NCBI GenBank assembly: GCA_945860335.1 | Contig: CAMAQW010000014.1 | Location: forward strand, 1-17,625 | Length of the DNA stretch: 17,625 bases | Direction of reading: 5' to 3' | Origin: Sediminibacterium ginsengisoli | GTDB lineage: Bacteria > Bacteroidota > Bacteroidia > Chitinophagales > Chitinophagaceae | Shown here: positions 8,355 through 15,672 of the stretch, piece after piece | How the letters are laid out: the number at the start of each line of letters is the position of its first letter | Position numbering within the stretch: position 1 is the first letter of the stretch | Notes under the pieces: model-generated | Database searches by the model: none | Seen by the model: the letters and a program-made list of their open reading frames with translations, nothing else | What the model was told of the DNA's origin: nothing | Position numbers and translations under genes: made by a program

Positions 8355-9287
8355 TTAATCGGTACAAAATTTTGCAAAGGAGGCTAGAACTGCAGTCATG
8401 ATTTCTTCCTCTGAAAATGTAGTTGGCACAAATGCTTTGCCCGTTACTTTTTCATATAGTTCAATGTAACGCTTACTAATGGTGTCAATCCATTCTTCAG
8501 ACATTTCAGGAACGGTTTGTCCTTCTTTGCCCATGAAATTATTTTGGATGAGCCACTCGCGTACAAACTCTTTACTGAGTTGTTTTTGTTTTTCACCAGA
8601 AGCTTGTCTTTCTTCAAAACCATCTGCGTAAAAGTAGCGAGACGAATCTGGGGTATGCACTTCATCCATTAAATAAATGGTGTCACCAATTTTACCAAAC
8701 TCATATTTAGTATCAGCTAAAATGAGGCCCTGCTTTGCAGCTATTTCTTTACCTCTATTAAATAAGGCCAGTGCATATTTTTCTAAAACGGCCCAATCTT
8801 CGGCACTAACAAGTCCCGTGGCAATAATGTCTTCTTTTGAAATATCCTCGTCATGACCCTCCGAAGCCTTGGTTGAAGGGGTAATGATAGGGCTAGGGAA
8901 AAAATCATTTTCTTTTAAACCCTCTGGTAATGATACCCCGCAAAGTGTTCTTGACCCAGATGCATAGGTCCTGTAGGCATGACCCACTAAATTGCCGCGC
9001 ACTACCATTTCAATCTTAAAAGGGGTACATTTTTTGCCCACCGATACGTTTGGAGCAGGGGCGTCAAGTAGCCAATTCGGGCAAATATCTTTGGTTTGAC
9101 CCAACATAAATTCCGCTATCTGATTGAGCACCTGACCTTTATATGGTATAGTTTTTGGCAATATTACATCAAAGGCAGAAATACGATCACTGGCAATCAT
9201 AATTAACCAATCGGTACCAATGGTATATACATCTCTTACTTTTCCATGGTAAATGGCTGTCTGATAGGGGAATTGAAGGCTTTGCAT
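8355..9287 (-). CDS. purC: Phosphoribosylaminoimidazole-succinocarboxamide synthase (SAICAR synthetase)
   Basis: PurC condenses CAIR with aspartate using ATP to form SAICAR in de novo purine synthesis. Numbering from ATG 9287 (310 residues), the motifs are GKVRD (15-19), ASDRISAFD (32-40), VVRGNLVGHAYR (95-106), the STKASEGHDEDIS segment (138-150), LILADTKYEFG (188-198) and DEVHTPDSSRYF (208-219). The length matches the longer, roughly 300-residue form of the enzyme rather than the shorter E. coli type. A GTG at 9302 would add five residues (MLFLG), but its codons run through an exact TATTTTTG promoter-like box (9298-9291), so the ATG is preferred. No other pur gene is adjacent; purC is a lone gene, divergent from a TonB-dependent receptor and convergent with trhO. 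Confidence 0.96.
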   Translation of the reverse strand: MQSLQFPYQTAIYHGKVRDVYTIGTDWLIMIASDRISAFDVILPKTIPYKGQVLNQIAEFMLGQTKDICPNWLLDAPAPNVSVGKKCTPFKIEMVVRGNLVGHAYRTYASGSRTLCGVSLPEGLKENDFFPSPIITPSTKASEGHDEDISKEDIIATGLVSAEDWAVLEKYALALFNRGKEIAAKQGLILADTKYEFGKIGDTIYLMDEVHTPDSSRYFYADGFEERQASGEKQKQLSKEFVREWLIQNNFMGKEGQTVPEMSEEWIDTISKRYIELYEKVTGKAFVPTTFSEEEIMTAVLASFAKFCTD

Positions 9288-9290
9288 GCC

Positions 9291-9298
9291 CAAAAATA
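9291..9298 (-). promoter_or_regulatory. TATTTTTG, likely -7 box of purC
   Basis: On the minus strand TATTTTTG matches TAnnTTTG and ends 3 bases before the ATG at 9287. Transcription would then start at or next to the ATG. A TTTTTG tract lies 13 bases further upstream, closer than the usual -33 spacing, so the upstream element is uncertain. Confidence 0.4.
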
Positions 9299-9359
9299 GC
9301 ACCTAAATCATCAAAAAGGAGGGATTCAAAAGCCTTTTTCTCAACAGTCCTATAGCCGG

Positions 9360-9412
9360 TTGGGAGAAATTAAATTTTTACAAAAGCTTAACTTGTGCTA
9401 TTTTGCTCCCAA
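9360..9412. promoter_or_regulatory. Divergent purC/receptor control region with an inverted repeat
   Basis: The 147 bases between purC and the receptor gene contain a perfect 7-base inverted repeat: TTGGGAG (9360-9366) and CTCCCAA (9406-9412), separated by 39 bases. A near-match to the -7 element (TATTTTGC, one T short) immediately precedes the right arm. It could be an operator or a weak leader hairpin for the receptor gene; a repeat this short can also arise by chance. Confidence 0.25.
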
Positions 9413-9434
9413 ATTATAACCAAATTTTGCCAAA

Positions 9435-12374
9435 ATGAGAAGACTCAACAGCAAATGTTTATTTGTGGCCATGGCTGCTACTATAACAATTAGTGCTAGC
9501 GCCCAAAATTCAACTACCGTATCTGGTAGTGTAAAAAATGCTAAATCAAAAGAACTGGTTTCGGCTGTATCTGTAACCGTTAAAGGAAGTTCTGTTGGAA
9601 CTTTTACAGATGATAAAGGTACTTTCCGTTTTTCATCCATCAAGAATTACCCAGTTACATTGGTGTTTTCTTCAGTTGGATTTGCAAACAAAGAAGTAAC
9701 CGTTAATGCAGCAAAAACGGGTGTAGAAGTTTCATTAGAACCTTCTTTTACACTCGGTAATGAAGTAGTTGTTTCTGCTTCAAGAGTACCAGAAAGAATT
9801 TTAGAATCTCCAGTATCTATTGAGCGTGTTAGCACTGCTACCATCAGAAATACTGCAGCAACAAATTATTATGATATCCTTACCAACTTAAAAGGGGTGG
9901 ACGTTGTAGCTGCTAGTTTAACTTTTAAATCGGTGGGAACCCGCGGATTTAATAGTAGTGGTAACACACGTTTAAACCAATTAATTGATGGAATGGATAA
10001 CCAAGCTCCAGGTCTAAACTTCTCTGTGGGTAGTGTTATTGGTTTAACTGAATTAGACGTAGACAATATGGAATTACTTCCGGGTGCGTCTTCTGCATTA
10101 TATGGCCCTGGTGGTATGAATGGTACTGTTTTAATCAACAGTAAAAACCCGTTCAAATACCAAGGTTTAAGTTTCCAAATCAAACAAGGTATCAACCACG
10201 TTGATGCTGCTCAGCGTCCTACATCTGCTTACAATGATTGGGCAGTTCGTTGGGCTAAAAAAGTAACCGACAAATTCGCTTATAAAATCACTGCAGAAAA
10301 CATGACTGCTCAAGATTGGTTAGCGAATCAATCTAATAACTATTCTAGAGGTACAGGTTCACCAAATGGTATTACTATTCCAGGATGGAGAGGTATTGAT
10401 CCTAACTATGATGGTGTTAACTTTTATGGTGATGAAACTTCTCAGAGCCTAAGTTCAATTGCAAGCGCTGTTATTGCTGCAACTGGTTTACCAGCTGCAA
10501 ATGTTAGTGCATTTAACTCTTGGTTGGCTACAAATCCAGCTGCTACTTTAGCAAACTATAATGCTTTCTTAACGGCTGTAGGTGCTGGTGGATTGGTTTC
10601 TGCAGGTGTTTCGCCTATTTTATATGGCGCATCTCCTTCAAGAAATTTATTTGGAAGCCAAATGGTTAGTAGAACAGGTTATGCAGAAAGCGATGTATTA
10701 GATCCTACAACTTCTAATTTCAAACTTACAGGTAGCTTAAACTACATGTTAACAGATAAAGTGGAAGCTTCATTCTCTACTTATTTTGGAACCGGTAACA
10801 CCGTGTACACTGGTTCTGACCGTTACTCTTTAAGAGATTTAAAAATGGCTCAATTTAAGTTTGAGTTAAAACATAAAAACTGGTATATCCGTGCATATGC
10901 TACGCATGAAAACTCTGGCAACTCATTTAATGGTACCATTGCTACACGTACATTCAATGAAGCTTGGAAGCCAAGTTCTGCATGGTATCCTCAGTACATG
11001 GCTGCTTATGTTTCAGCTATTACTACACCTGGTGTGAATAGCTATTTTGCACATAATGCTGCTCGTACTTTTGCTGACCAAGGAAGACCTACTGGTTTTA
11101 TTGGCAACCATCCTTTATTCCAATCTATTGTTAGAACTCCGATTGGTAAAAAAGTGGCAGGCATGAATGGTTTAGAAGGTGGTCAATTCATGGATAAGTC
11201 TAGACTTAACGTGGTTGATGCACAATACAACTTAACGGAAGCTTTAGGTCTTGCTAAATCTGGTACTGACTTTTTAGTTGGATTTAATACCAAGCAATAC
11301 CAACTAAATTCTGAAGGAACTATTTTTGCAGATACATTAGGCGCTATTAACATCAATGAATTTGGTGCTTATGGTCAATTGTCTCAAAAATTATTCAAAG
11401 AAATCGTAAAAGTTACGATCTCTGGTCGTTACGATAAAAACACAAACTTTGCTGGTCGCTTTACACCAAGAGCATCTGCTGTAATCAAATTAAAGCAAGA
11501 CCACAACATTCGTTTGTCATATCAAACAGCTTACCGTTTCCCAACAACTCAAAACCAGTGGATCAACTTACTTGTAGGTGGTGGTACTCGTTTGATGGGT
11601 GGTTTACCTCAATTACGTGATTACTATAATTTTGGTGGTAATCCAGGTTTCACTTTAGCTAGTGTGCAAGCATTTGGTGCAAGCGCAATGGCAGGTGCAC
11701 CAAACCCAACTTTATTAAAGGCGCAAAACTTTGGTGAATTTAAGCCAGAGTCTAGCACTTCTTTTGAAGTAGGTTACAAGGGTTTATTTGGTAAGATGTT
11801 ATTAATTGACGCTTACATGTACAACTCTAAATACCAAAACTTTATCAGTGGTGTAACTGTACTTCAATCTAGAGGTTCATACAACCCAATGAGTTTATTG
11901 TTTGAATCACAAAGAATTGCGTACAGCATTTCAACTAACGCACCAGGTGAAGTTACCGTTAAAGGATGGGGTGCTTCTGCAGACTTCTTATTACCTAAAA
12001 ACTTTACAATTGGTGCTAACCTTTATTCTGATGAAATTGGTGATTTACCTGCAGGTTTCGTATCTTATTTCAATACTTCTAAATACCGTGCAAACTTAAC
12101 GTTCGCTAATTCTGGTTTTGGTACCAATAACAGATACGGCTTTAACCTTGTTTATAGAACGGTAAGCGACTTCTTCTACGAAGGTACTTTTGGTACAGGT
12201 CAAATGCCAGGTTACAAAACATTAGATGGACAGGTTAGCTACAAATTCCCAGCTATCAAGTCTATTGTTAAAGTAGGTGGAACTAACCTTCTTAACAAAT
12301 ACTACCGTACAGGTTGGGGTAACCCATCAATTGGTGGATTGTACTATGTAAGCTTTGCTTATAACGTATTTTAA
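9435..12374 (+). CDS. TonB-dependent outer-membrane receptor with N-terminal carboxypeptidase-regulatory-like domain
   Basis: This 979-residue protein imports an unknown ligand across the outer membrane using TonB energy. A signal peptide (about residues 1-23, ending ASAQ) is followed by a carboxypeptidase-regulatory-like domain (about 27-102, with VSGSVKN and SSVGF) and a TonB-box-like EVVVSASR (110-117). The plug domain (about 118-240) has IDGMDNQAPG (184-193) and PGASSALYGPGGMNG (216-230). The rest is a beta-barrel ending in an aromatic residue (SFAYNVF), as expected for BAM-dependent folding. An Ala/Ser-rich, probably helical segment at residues 334-392 interrupts the barrel. No SusD-like partner is next to it, so it is not a canonical Sus pair. 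Asn and Tyr codons end mostly in C, unlike the neighbours, which suggests high expression. A strong terminator follows. Confidence 0.93.
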   Translation: MRRLNSKCLFVAMAATITISASAQNSTTVSGSVKNAKSKELVSAVSVTVKGSSVGTFTDDKGTFRFSSIKNYPVTLVFSSVGFANKEVTVNAAKTGVEVSLEPSFTLGNEVVVSASRVPERILESPVSIERVSTATIRNTAATNYYDILTNLKGVDVVAASLTFKSVGTRGFNSSGNTRLNQLIDGMDNQAPGLNFSVGSVIGLTELDVDNMELLPGASSALYGPGGMNGTVLINSKNPFKYQGLSFQIKQGINHVDAAQRPTSAYNDWAVRWAKKVTDKFAYKITAENMTAQDWLANQSNNYSRGTGSPNGITIPGWRGIDPNYDGVNFYGDETSQSLSSIASAVIAATGLPAANVSAFNSWLATNPAATLANYNAFLTAVGAGGLVSAGVSPILYGASPSRNLFGSQMVSRTGYAESDVLDPTTSNFKLTGSLNYMLTDKVEASFSTYFGTGNTVYTGSDRYSLRDLKMAQFKFELKHKNWYIRAYATHENSGNSFNGTIATRTFNEAWKPSSAWYPQYMAAYVSAITTPGVNSYFAHNAARTFADQGRPTGFIGNHPLFQSIVRTPIGKKVAGMNGLEGGQFMDKSRLNVVDAQYNLTEALGLAKSGTDFLVGFNTKQYQLNSEGTIFADTLGAININEFGAYGQLSQKLFKEIVKVTISGRYDKNTNFAGRFTPRASAVIKLKQDHNIRLSYQTAYRFPTTQNQWINLLVGGGTRLMGGLPQLRDYYNFGGNPGFTLASVQAFGASAMAGAPNPTLLKAQNFGEFKPESSTSFEVGYKGLFGKMLLIDAYMYNSKYQNFISGVTVLQSRGSYNPMSLLFESQRIAYSISTNAPGEVTVKGWGASADFLLPKNFTIGANLYSDEIGDLPAGFVSYFNTSKYRANLTFANSGFGTNNRYGFNLVYRTVSDFFYEGTFGTGQMPGYKTLDGQVSYKFPAIKSIVKVGGTNLLNKYYRTGWGNPSIGGLYYVSFAYNVF

Positions 12375-12399
12375 TCTAACCGGTACGTCCTAAAAATTT

Positions 12400-12430
12400 A
12401 AAGCCCCTTACTCAGTAAGGGGCTTTTTTT
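12400..12430 (+). terminator. Strong rho-independent terminator after the TonB-dependent receptor
   Basis: The arms AAGCCCCTTAC (12401-12411) and GTAAGGGGCTT (12415-12425) pair perfectly around a 3-base loop (TCA) and run into seven T residues (12424-12430). The hairpin lies 26 bases after the receptor stop and isolates it from the dehydrogenase gene. Confidence 0.95.
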
Positions 12431-12445
12431 ATCACTAATTATCTC

Positions 12446-12453
12446 TATTTTTG
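12446..12453 (+). promoter_or_regulatory. TATTTTTG, likely -7 box of the pyruvate dehydrogenase E1 beta gene
   Basis: This exact TAnnTTTG match lies between the terminator and the ATG at 12479, giving a leader of roughly 20 bases that is rich in A and T. Its placement just downstream of a strong terminator supports a new transcription start here. No TTTG is seen at the usual -33 distance. Confidence 0.5.
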
Positions 12454-12478
12454 CATCTCAATTAATAACCATATACCT

Positions 12479-13465
12479 ATGCGTTCAATAGCTTTTAGAG
12501 AGGCGCTCAGAGAGGCCATGCAAGAAGAAATGAGAAGAGATGAGCTTGTGTTTTTAATGGGTGAAGAAGTAGCTCAATACAATGGAGCATACAAAGTAAG
12601 CCAGGGCATGCTAGCAGAGTTTGGAGAAAAAAGAGTTATTGATACACCTATTGCCGAACTTGGCTTTGCGGCTATTGCAGTAGGTGCGGCGCAAAATGGT
12701 TTAAAGCCAATTGTAGAATTTATGACTTGGAACTTTGCTGTTTTAGCAATGGACCAAATTTTAAATACAGCATCTAAAATGCTTGCCATGAGTGGTGGAC
12801 AAATAGGATGCCCCATTGTATTTAGAGGACCTAACGGAAGTGCCGGTCAATTAGGTGCACAGCACTCAACAGCGTTTGAAAGTTATTATGCCAATATACC
12901 TGGTATCAAAGTGGTATCTCCATCAAATGGATACGATGCAAAAGGTCTTATGAAGCAGGCGATACGTTACGAAAAAGATCCAGTCATGTTTATGGAAAGT
13001 GAAGTGATGTATGGCGATAAATGTGACATTCCTGATGATGAATATTATATCCCATTAGGTAAAGCGGATGTTAAAAAATCAGGCAGAGATCTTACGATTG
13101 TTTCTTACAATAAAATGATGAAAGTAGCACTAGGTGCTGCTGAAGAGTTAGAAAAAGAAGGCATTAGCGCTGAGGTAGTTGATTTACGTACGGTTCGTCC
13201 ATTAGACTGGATGACAATTTTAGATAGCGTTAAAAAAACAAATCGTTTATTAATTGTAGAAGAGCAGTGGCCGTTTGCTTCTGTGTCTTCAGAAATTACA
13301 TACCGTATTCAAAAAGAAGGATTCGATTATTTAGATGCGCCTATTCGCAGAATTACTAGTGCCGATGCACCTATGCACTATGCGCCTAATTTAACAGCAC
13401 TTGCGATTCCTGATGTTTCAAGAACCGTGAAGCTTGCTAAAGAAATGATGCACCAAAGAAAATAA
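12479..13465 (+). CDS. pdhB: Pyruvate dehydrogenase E1 component, beta subunit
   Basis: This is the beta subunit of the heterotetrameric, thiamine-diphosphate-dependent E1 enzyme that decarboxylates pyruvate and passes the acetyl group to lipoyl E2. The 328-residue length is typical. Motifs in order are GEEVAQYNGAYKVS (28-41), DTPIAE (55-60) with Glu60 in the position that contacts the cofactor aminopyrimidine, FMTWNFA (81-87), RGPNG (116-120) and AQHS (127-130). The C-terminal transketolase domain carries VSYNKM and VDLRTVRPLD. Pyruvate is favoured over branched-chain oxo acids by overall resemblance, but this is not proven by sequence alone. The alpha subunit and E2 are not in the window, so the complex is genetically split here. 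A TonB-dependent receptor gene starts 5 bases downstream and is probably co-transcribed. Confidence 0.93.
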   Translation: MRSIAFREALREAMQEEMRRDELVFLMGEEVAQYNGAYKVSQGMLAEFGEKRVIDTPIAELGFAAIAVGAAQNGLKPIVEFMTWNFAVLAMDQILNTASKMLAMSGGQIGCPIVFRGPNGSAGQLGAQHSTAFESYYANIPGIKVVSPSNGYDAKGLMKQAIRYEKDPVMFMESEVMYGDKCDIPDDEYYIPLGKADVKKSGRDLTIVSYNKMMKVALGAAEELEKEGISAEVVDLRTVRPLDWMTILDSVKKTNRLLIVEEQWPFASVSSEITYRIQKEGFDYLDAPIRRITSADAPMHYAPNLTALAIPDVSRTVKLAKEMMHQRK

Positions 13466-13470
13466 TTAAA

Positions 13471-15546
13471 ATGTGCCCACGCTACTATAGTATAAGGCAT
13501 ATTTTATTTTTTATTAGCTGCATTATTTTTAATGTTTCCCTTGCACAAACAAGTATAGATACTGCTATGTCTGGTACACTTGACAGTGTTACCGTTACAG
13601 CATTTCGTATTACATACAATGGACAATCCCTGCCGGTTGCAAATGCACGTATTACATCAGCTACATTACAGCAAGAAGTGAATGGTACTTTATTGCCGGC
13701 ATTTAATTTGGTGCCAGGGGTTCGCATGGAACAGCGTTCCGAAGGAAGTTACCGGCTTGCTATTAGAGGTAGTTCATTGAGGTCTCCATTTGGTGTTCGG
13801 AACGTAAAAGTGTATTGGAACGATGTTCCTTTTTCTGATCCAACGGGCAATACCTACCTTAATATTTTACCATTTTCGTTAATCAATGGAATAGATATCA
13901 TAAAAGGTCCAGTGGGTGCCTCATACGGTTTAGGAACTGGCGGTGCCGTTTTACTGCAATCAAATTTTGTAACTGATTCGTTATTGCAAAATGCGGCATC
14001 CATTAATTTACGCGCTGGAAGTTTTGGTTACCTCGGACAGGATCTTCGCGTTACGCTTAGGCAAAAAAAACTGCAGCAAACTTTTTTTATTTCCAATGAA
14101 AAAATAGATGGATGGCGAGATCAATCTGGGTCTACTAAAAAAAATATTACCTGGCTTGGCACGATTACAACAAACAAGCACACATTAAAGGGTATGGTTT
14201 TATTTACAGACCTCATGTATCAAACACCGGGTGGACTAACACTCGCTCAAATGCAGCAAAACCCCCGCCAGGCAAGACAAGCCACTGCAACATTACTTAG
14301 TGCCGTAACGCAACAAACAGCGGTATACAATAAAACCTTACTAGGAAGCTTTCACCATAATTATCAACTCGCAAAAAATATAGATTGGCAAAATTTTATT
14401 GTGGGAACGAATACAAATTTCAAAAATCCATTTATCACCAATTACGAAACAAGGCATGAAAAAAATGCAAGCTTTGGAAGTCATTTAATCATGCGCGTTC
14501 AAAAACCAATAGGAGACCTTAAATTTGTTATAGGTGGGGAATGGCAGGTGCAGGATGCCGACATTGATAACTACGGAAATAAAAGAGGCCTGCGTGATAC
14601 ATTGCAATTTTCTGATTTGATCACAACGAGGCAAGGATTTTATTTTGCAAATGCGTCACTTCGATTCAAAAAAAAGTGGTTGATTGAACTAGGAATGAGT
14701 AACGCTTATATGGGCTATAATTATGCCCGTAGCACAATTTTAACTGAATCAGCGCAATCAAAATCTAACCTTGGTTTATTAGCGCCACGTATGGGTGTCT
14801 CTTATGCAGCAGCAAAAAACACAAACGTATACCTGCAAATTTCTAAAGGATTTTCGCCACCAACGCTTGCAGAAATGAGACCTTCCGACGGCCTGTTTTA
14901 TAAAAACCTTTTGCCAGAATATGGTTGGAATTTTGAATTTGGTATGAAAGGAATTGCTTTGCAAAATAGGTTGCGATATGCACTAGCTGCCTATCATTTT
15001 GGTATTAAAGAGGCCATTGTTAGACAAAATAATAATGCTGGCATAGAATATTTTGTAAATGCGGGCGCAACTAGGCAAGCAGGTGCCGAACTGCAACTCG
15101 ACTATAGTACTCGTTTTAGTAAAGTACACCAGTTGCAAATTGAGTTTGGTTATGCCTATCAGCCTTACCGTTTTATAAAATACAGTCAAGCTGGTTTAAT
15201 ATTTGATGGGAAGGAGGTTACAGGTAATGCGAAACATCAAGTAACGTCTTCCGTTACTTATCACTATAAAAAAATGCTCTCTTTTTTTGTAAAGTTGCAA
15301 TCCCTATCTAGCATACCGCTTACAGATGCTAATGATGTGTATGCAGCCGCATATGCGTTGGCTCAGTCCGGGATTTCTTTAAACCATAAACGGGTTCGTT
15401 ATTTTGTAAGTGTCGATAATTTACTCAATAAATCCTACAGCCTTGGTAATGACATTAATGCTGCTGGCAGGCGCTATTACAACCCTTCTTCGCCCCGAGG
15501 CTACATGGCTGGCATGAGTATCCAAATGGCCAAATATCGCCGTTAA
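13471..15546 (+). CDS. TonB-dependent outer-membrane receptor, short form without an N-terminal accessory domain
   Basis: The protein has 691 residues. A signal peptide (hydrophobic core at about residues 9-21, cleavage near SLAQ at 23-26) is followed by a TonB-box-like DSVTVTA (38-44) and a plug domain (about 45-165) with LVPGVRMEQRSEGSYRLAIRG (80-100) and IKGPVGASYGLGTGGAV (144-160). The remainder is beta-barrel with the conserved FSPPTLAEM-type segment. Length and layout resemble siderophore or vitamin receptors (FecA/BtuB-like), but no ligand can be assigned. The C-terminus ends AKYRR rather than in an aromatic residue, which is unusual for the class though not disqualifying. The ATG lies 5 bases after the pdhB stop, so transcription with that gene is likely. 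Codon use is AT-rich, in contrast to the other receptor. Confidence 0.9.
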   Translation: MCPRYYSIRHILFFISCIIFNVSLAQTSIDTAMSGTLDSVTVTAFRITYNGQSLPVANARITSATLQQEVNGTLLPAFNLVPGVRMEQRSEGSYRLAIRGSSLRSPFGVRNVKVYWNDVPFSDPTGNTYLNILPFSLINGIDIIKGPVGASYGLGTGGAVLLQSNFVTDSLLQNAASINLRAGSFGYLGQDLRVTLRQKKLQQTFFISNEKIDGWRDQSGSTKKNITWLGTITTNKHTLKGMVLFTDLMYQTPGGLTLAQMQQNPRQARQATATLLSAVTQQTAVYNKTLLGSFHHNYQLAKNIDWQNFIVGTNTNFKNPFITNYETRHEKNASFGSHLIMRVQKPIGDLKFVIGGEWQVQDADIDNYGNKRGLRDTLQFSDLITTRQGFYFANASLRFKKKWLIELGMSNAYMGYNYARSTILTESAQSKSNLGLLAPRMGVSYAAAKNTNVYLQISKGFSPPTLAEMRPSDGLFYKNLLPEYGWNFEFGMKGIALQNRLRYALAAYHFGIKEAIVRQNNNAGIEYFVNAGATRQAGAELQLDYSTRFSKVHQLQIEFGYAYQPYRFIKYSQAGLIFDGKEVTGNAKHQVTSSVTYHYKKMLSFFVKLQSLSSIPLTDANDVYAAAYALAQSGISLNHKRVRYFVSVDNLLNKSYSLGNDINAAGRRYYNPSSPRGYMAGMSIQMAKYRR

Positions 15547-15672
15547 ACAGGCTATTTTTGCCTTTTCTGGCCTGTGTCTGCCAAATATCACGATTTATAT
15601 AAACTTTTAACACTAAAATGGCCTATGTGGGTGCTAAAAGGATATTTTTGTTAACGTTAAAAGCAAATAACT
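15547..15672 (+). promoter_or_regulatory. Intergenic region with promoter-like boxes, palindrome and direct repeat before the signal peptidase gene
   Basis: This 126-base gap contains two exact TAnnTTTG boxes (TATTTTTG at 15553-15560 and 15643-15650); the second is 22 bases from the ATG and is the better promoter candidate. Right after it is a perfect 10-base palindrome, TTAACGTTAA (15651-15660). TTAACGTTAAAA (15651-15662) has a near copy, TTAACACTAAAA (15607-15618), 44 bases upstream, about four helical turns. Just after the receptor stop, ACAGGC (15547-15552) can pair with GCCTGT (15570-15575), but no T tract follows, so termination there is doubtful. Confidence 0.4.

Noticed and set aside
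8144..8401. An 85-codon plus-strand frame overlapping the 3' end of trhO and the end of purC.
   Set aside because: It lies inside the trhO Cys-rich coding tail in another frame and runs antisense over purC; its composition is that of a shadow frame and it matches no family.
9435..12374. SusC-type transporter of a glycan utilisation locus.
   Set aside because: The carboxypeptidase-like domain, plug and barrel fit loosely, but no SusD-like lipoprotein or glycoside hydrolase gene adjoins it, so only the general receptor class is called.
15547..15575. Hairpin ACAGGC/GCCTGT after the short receptor as a rho-independent terminator.
   Set aside because: The stem is only 6 bp with a 17-base loop and no T tract follows the right arm.
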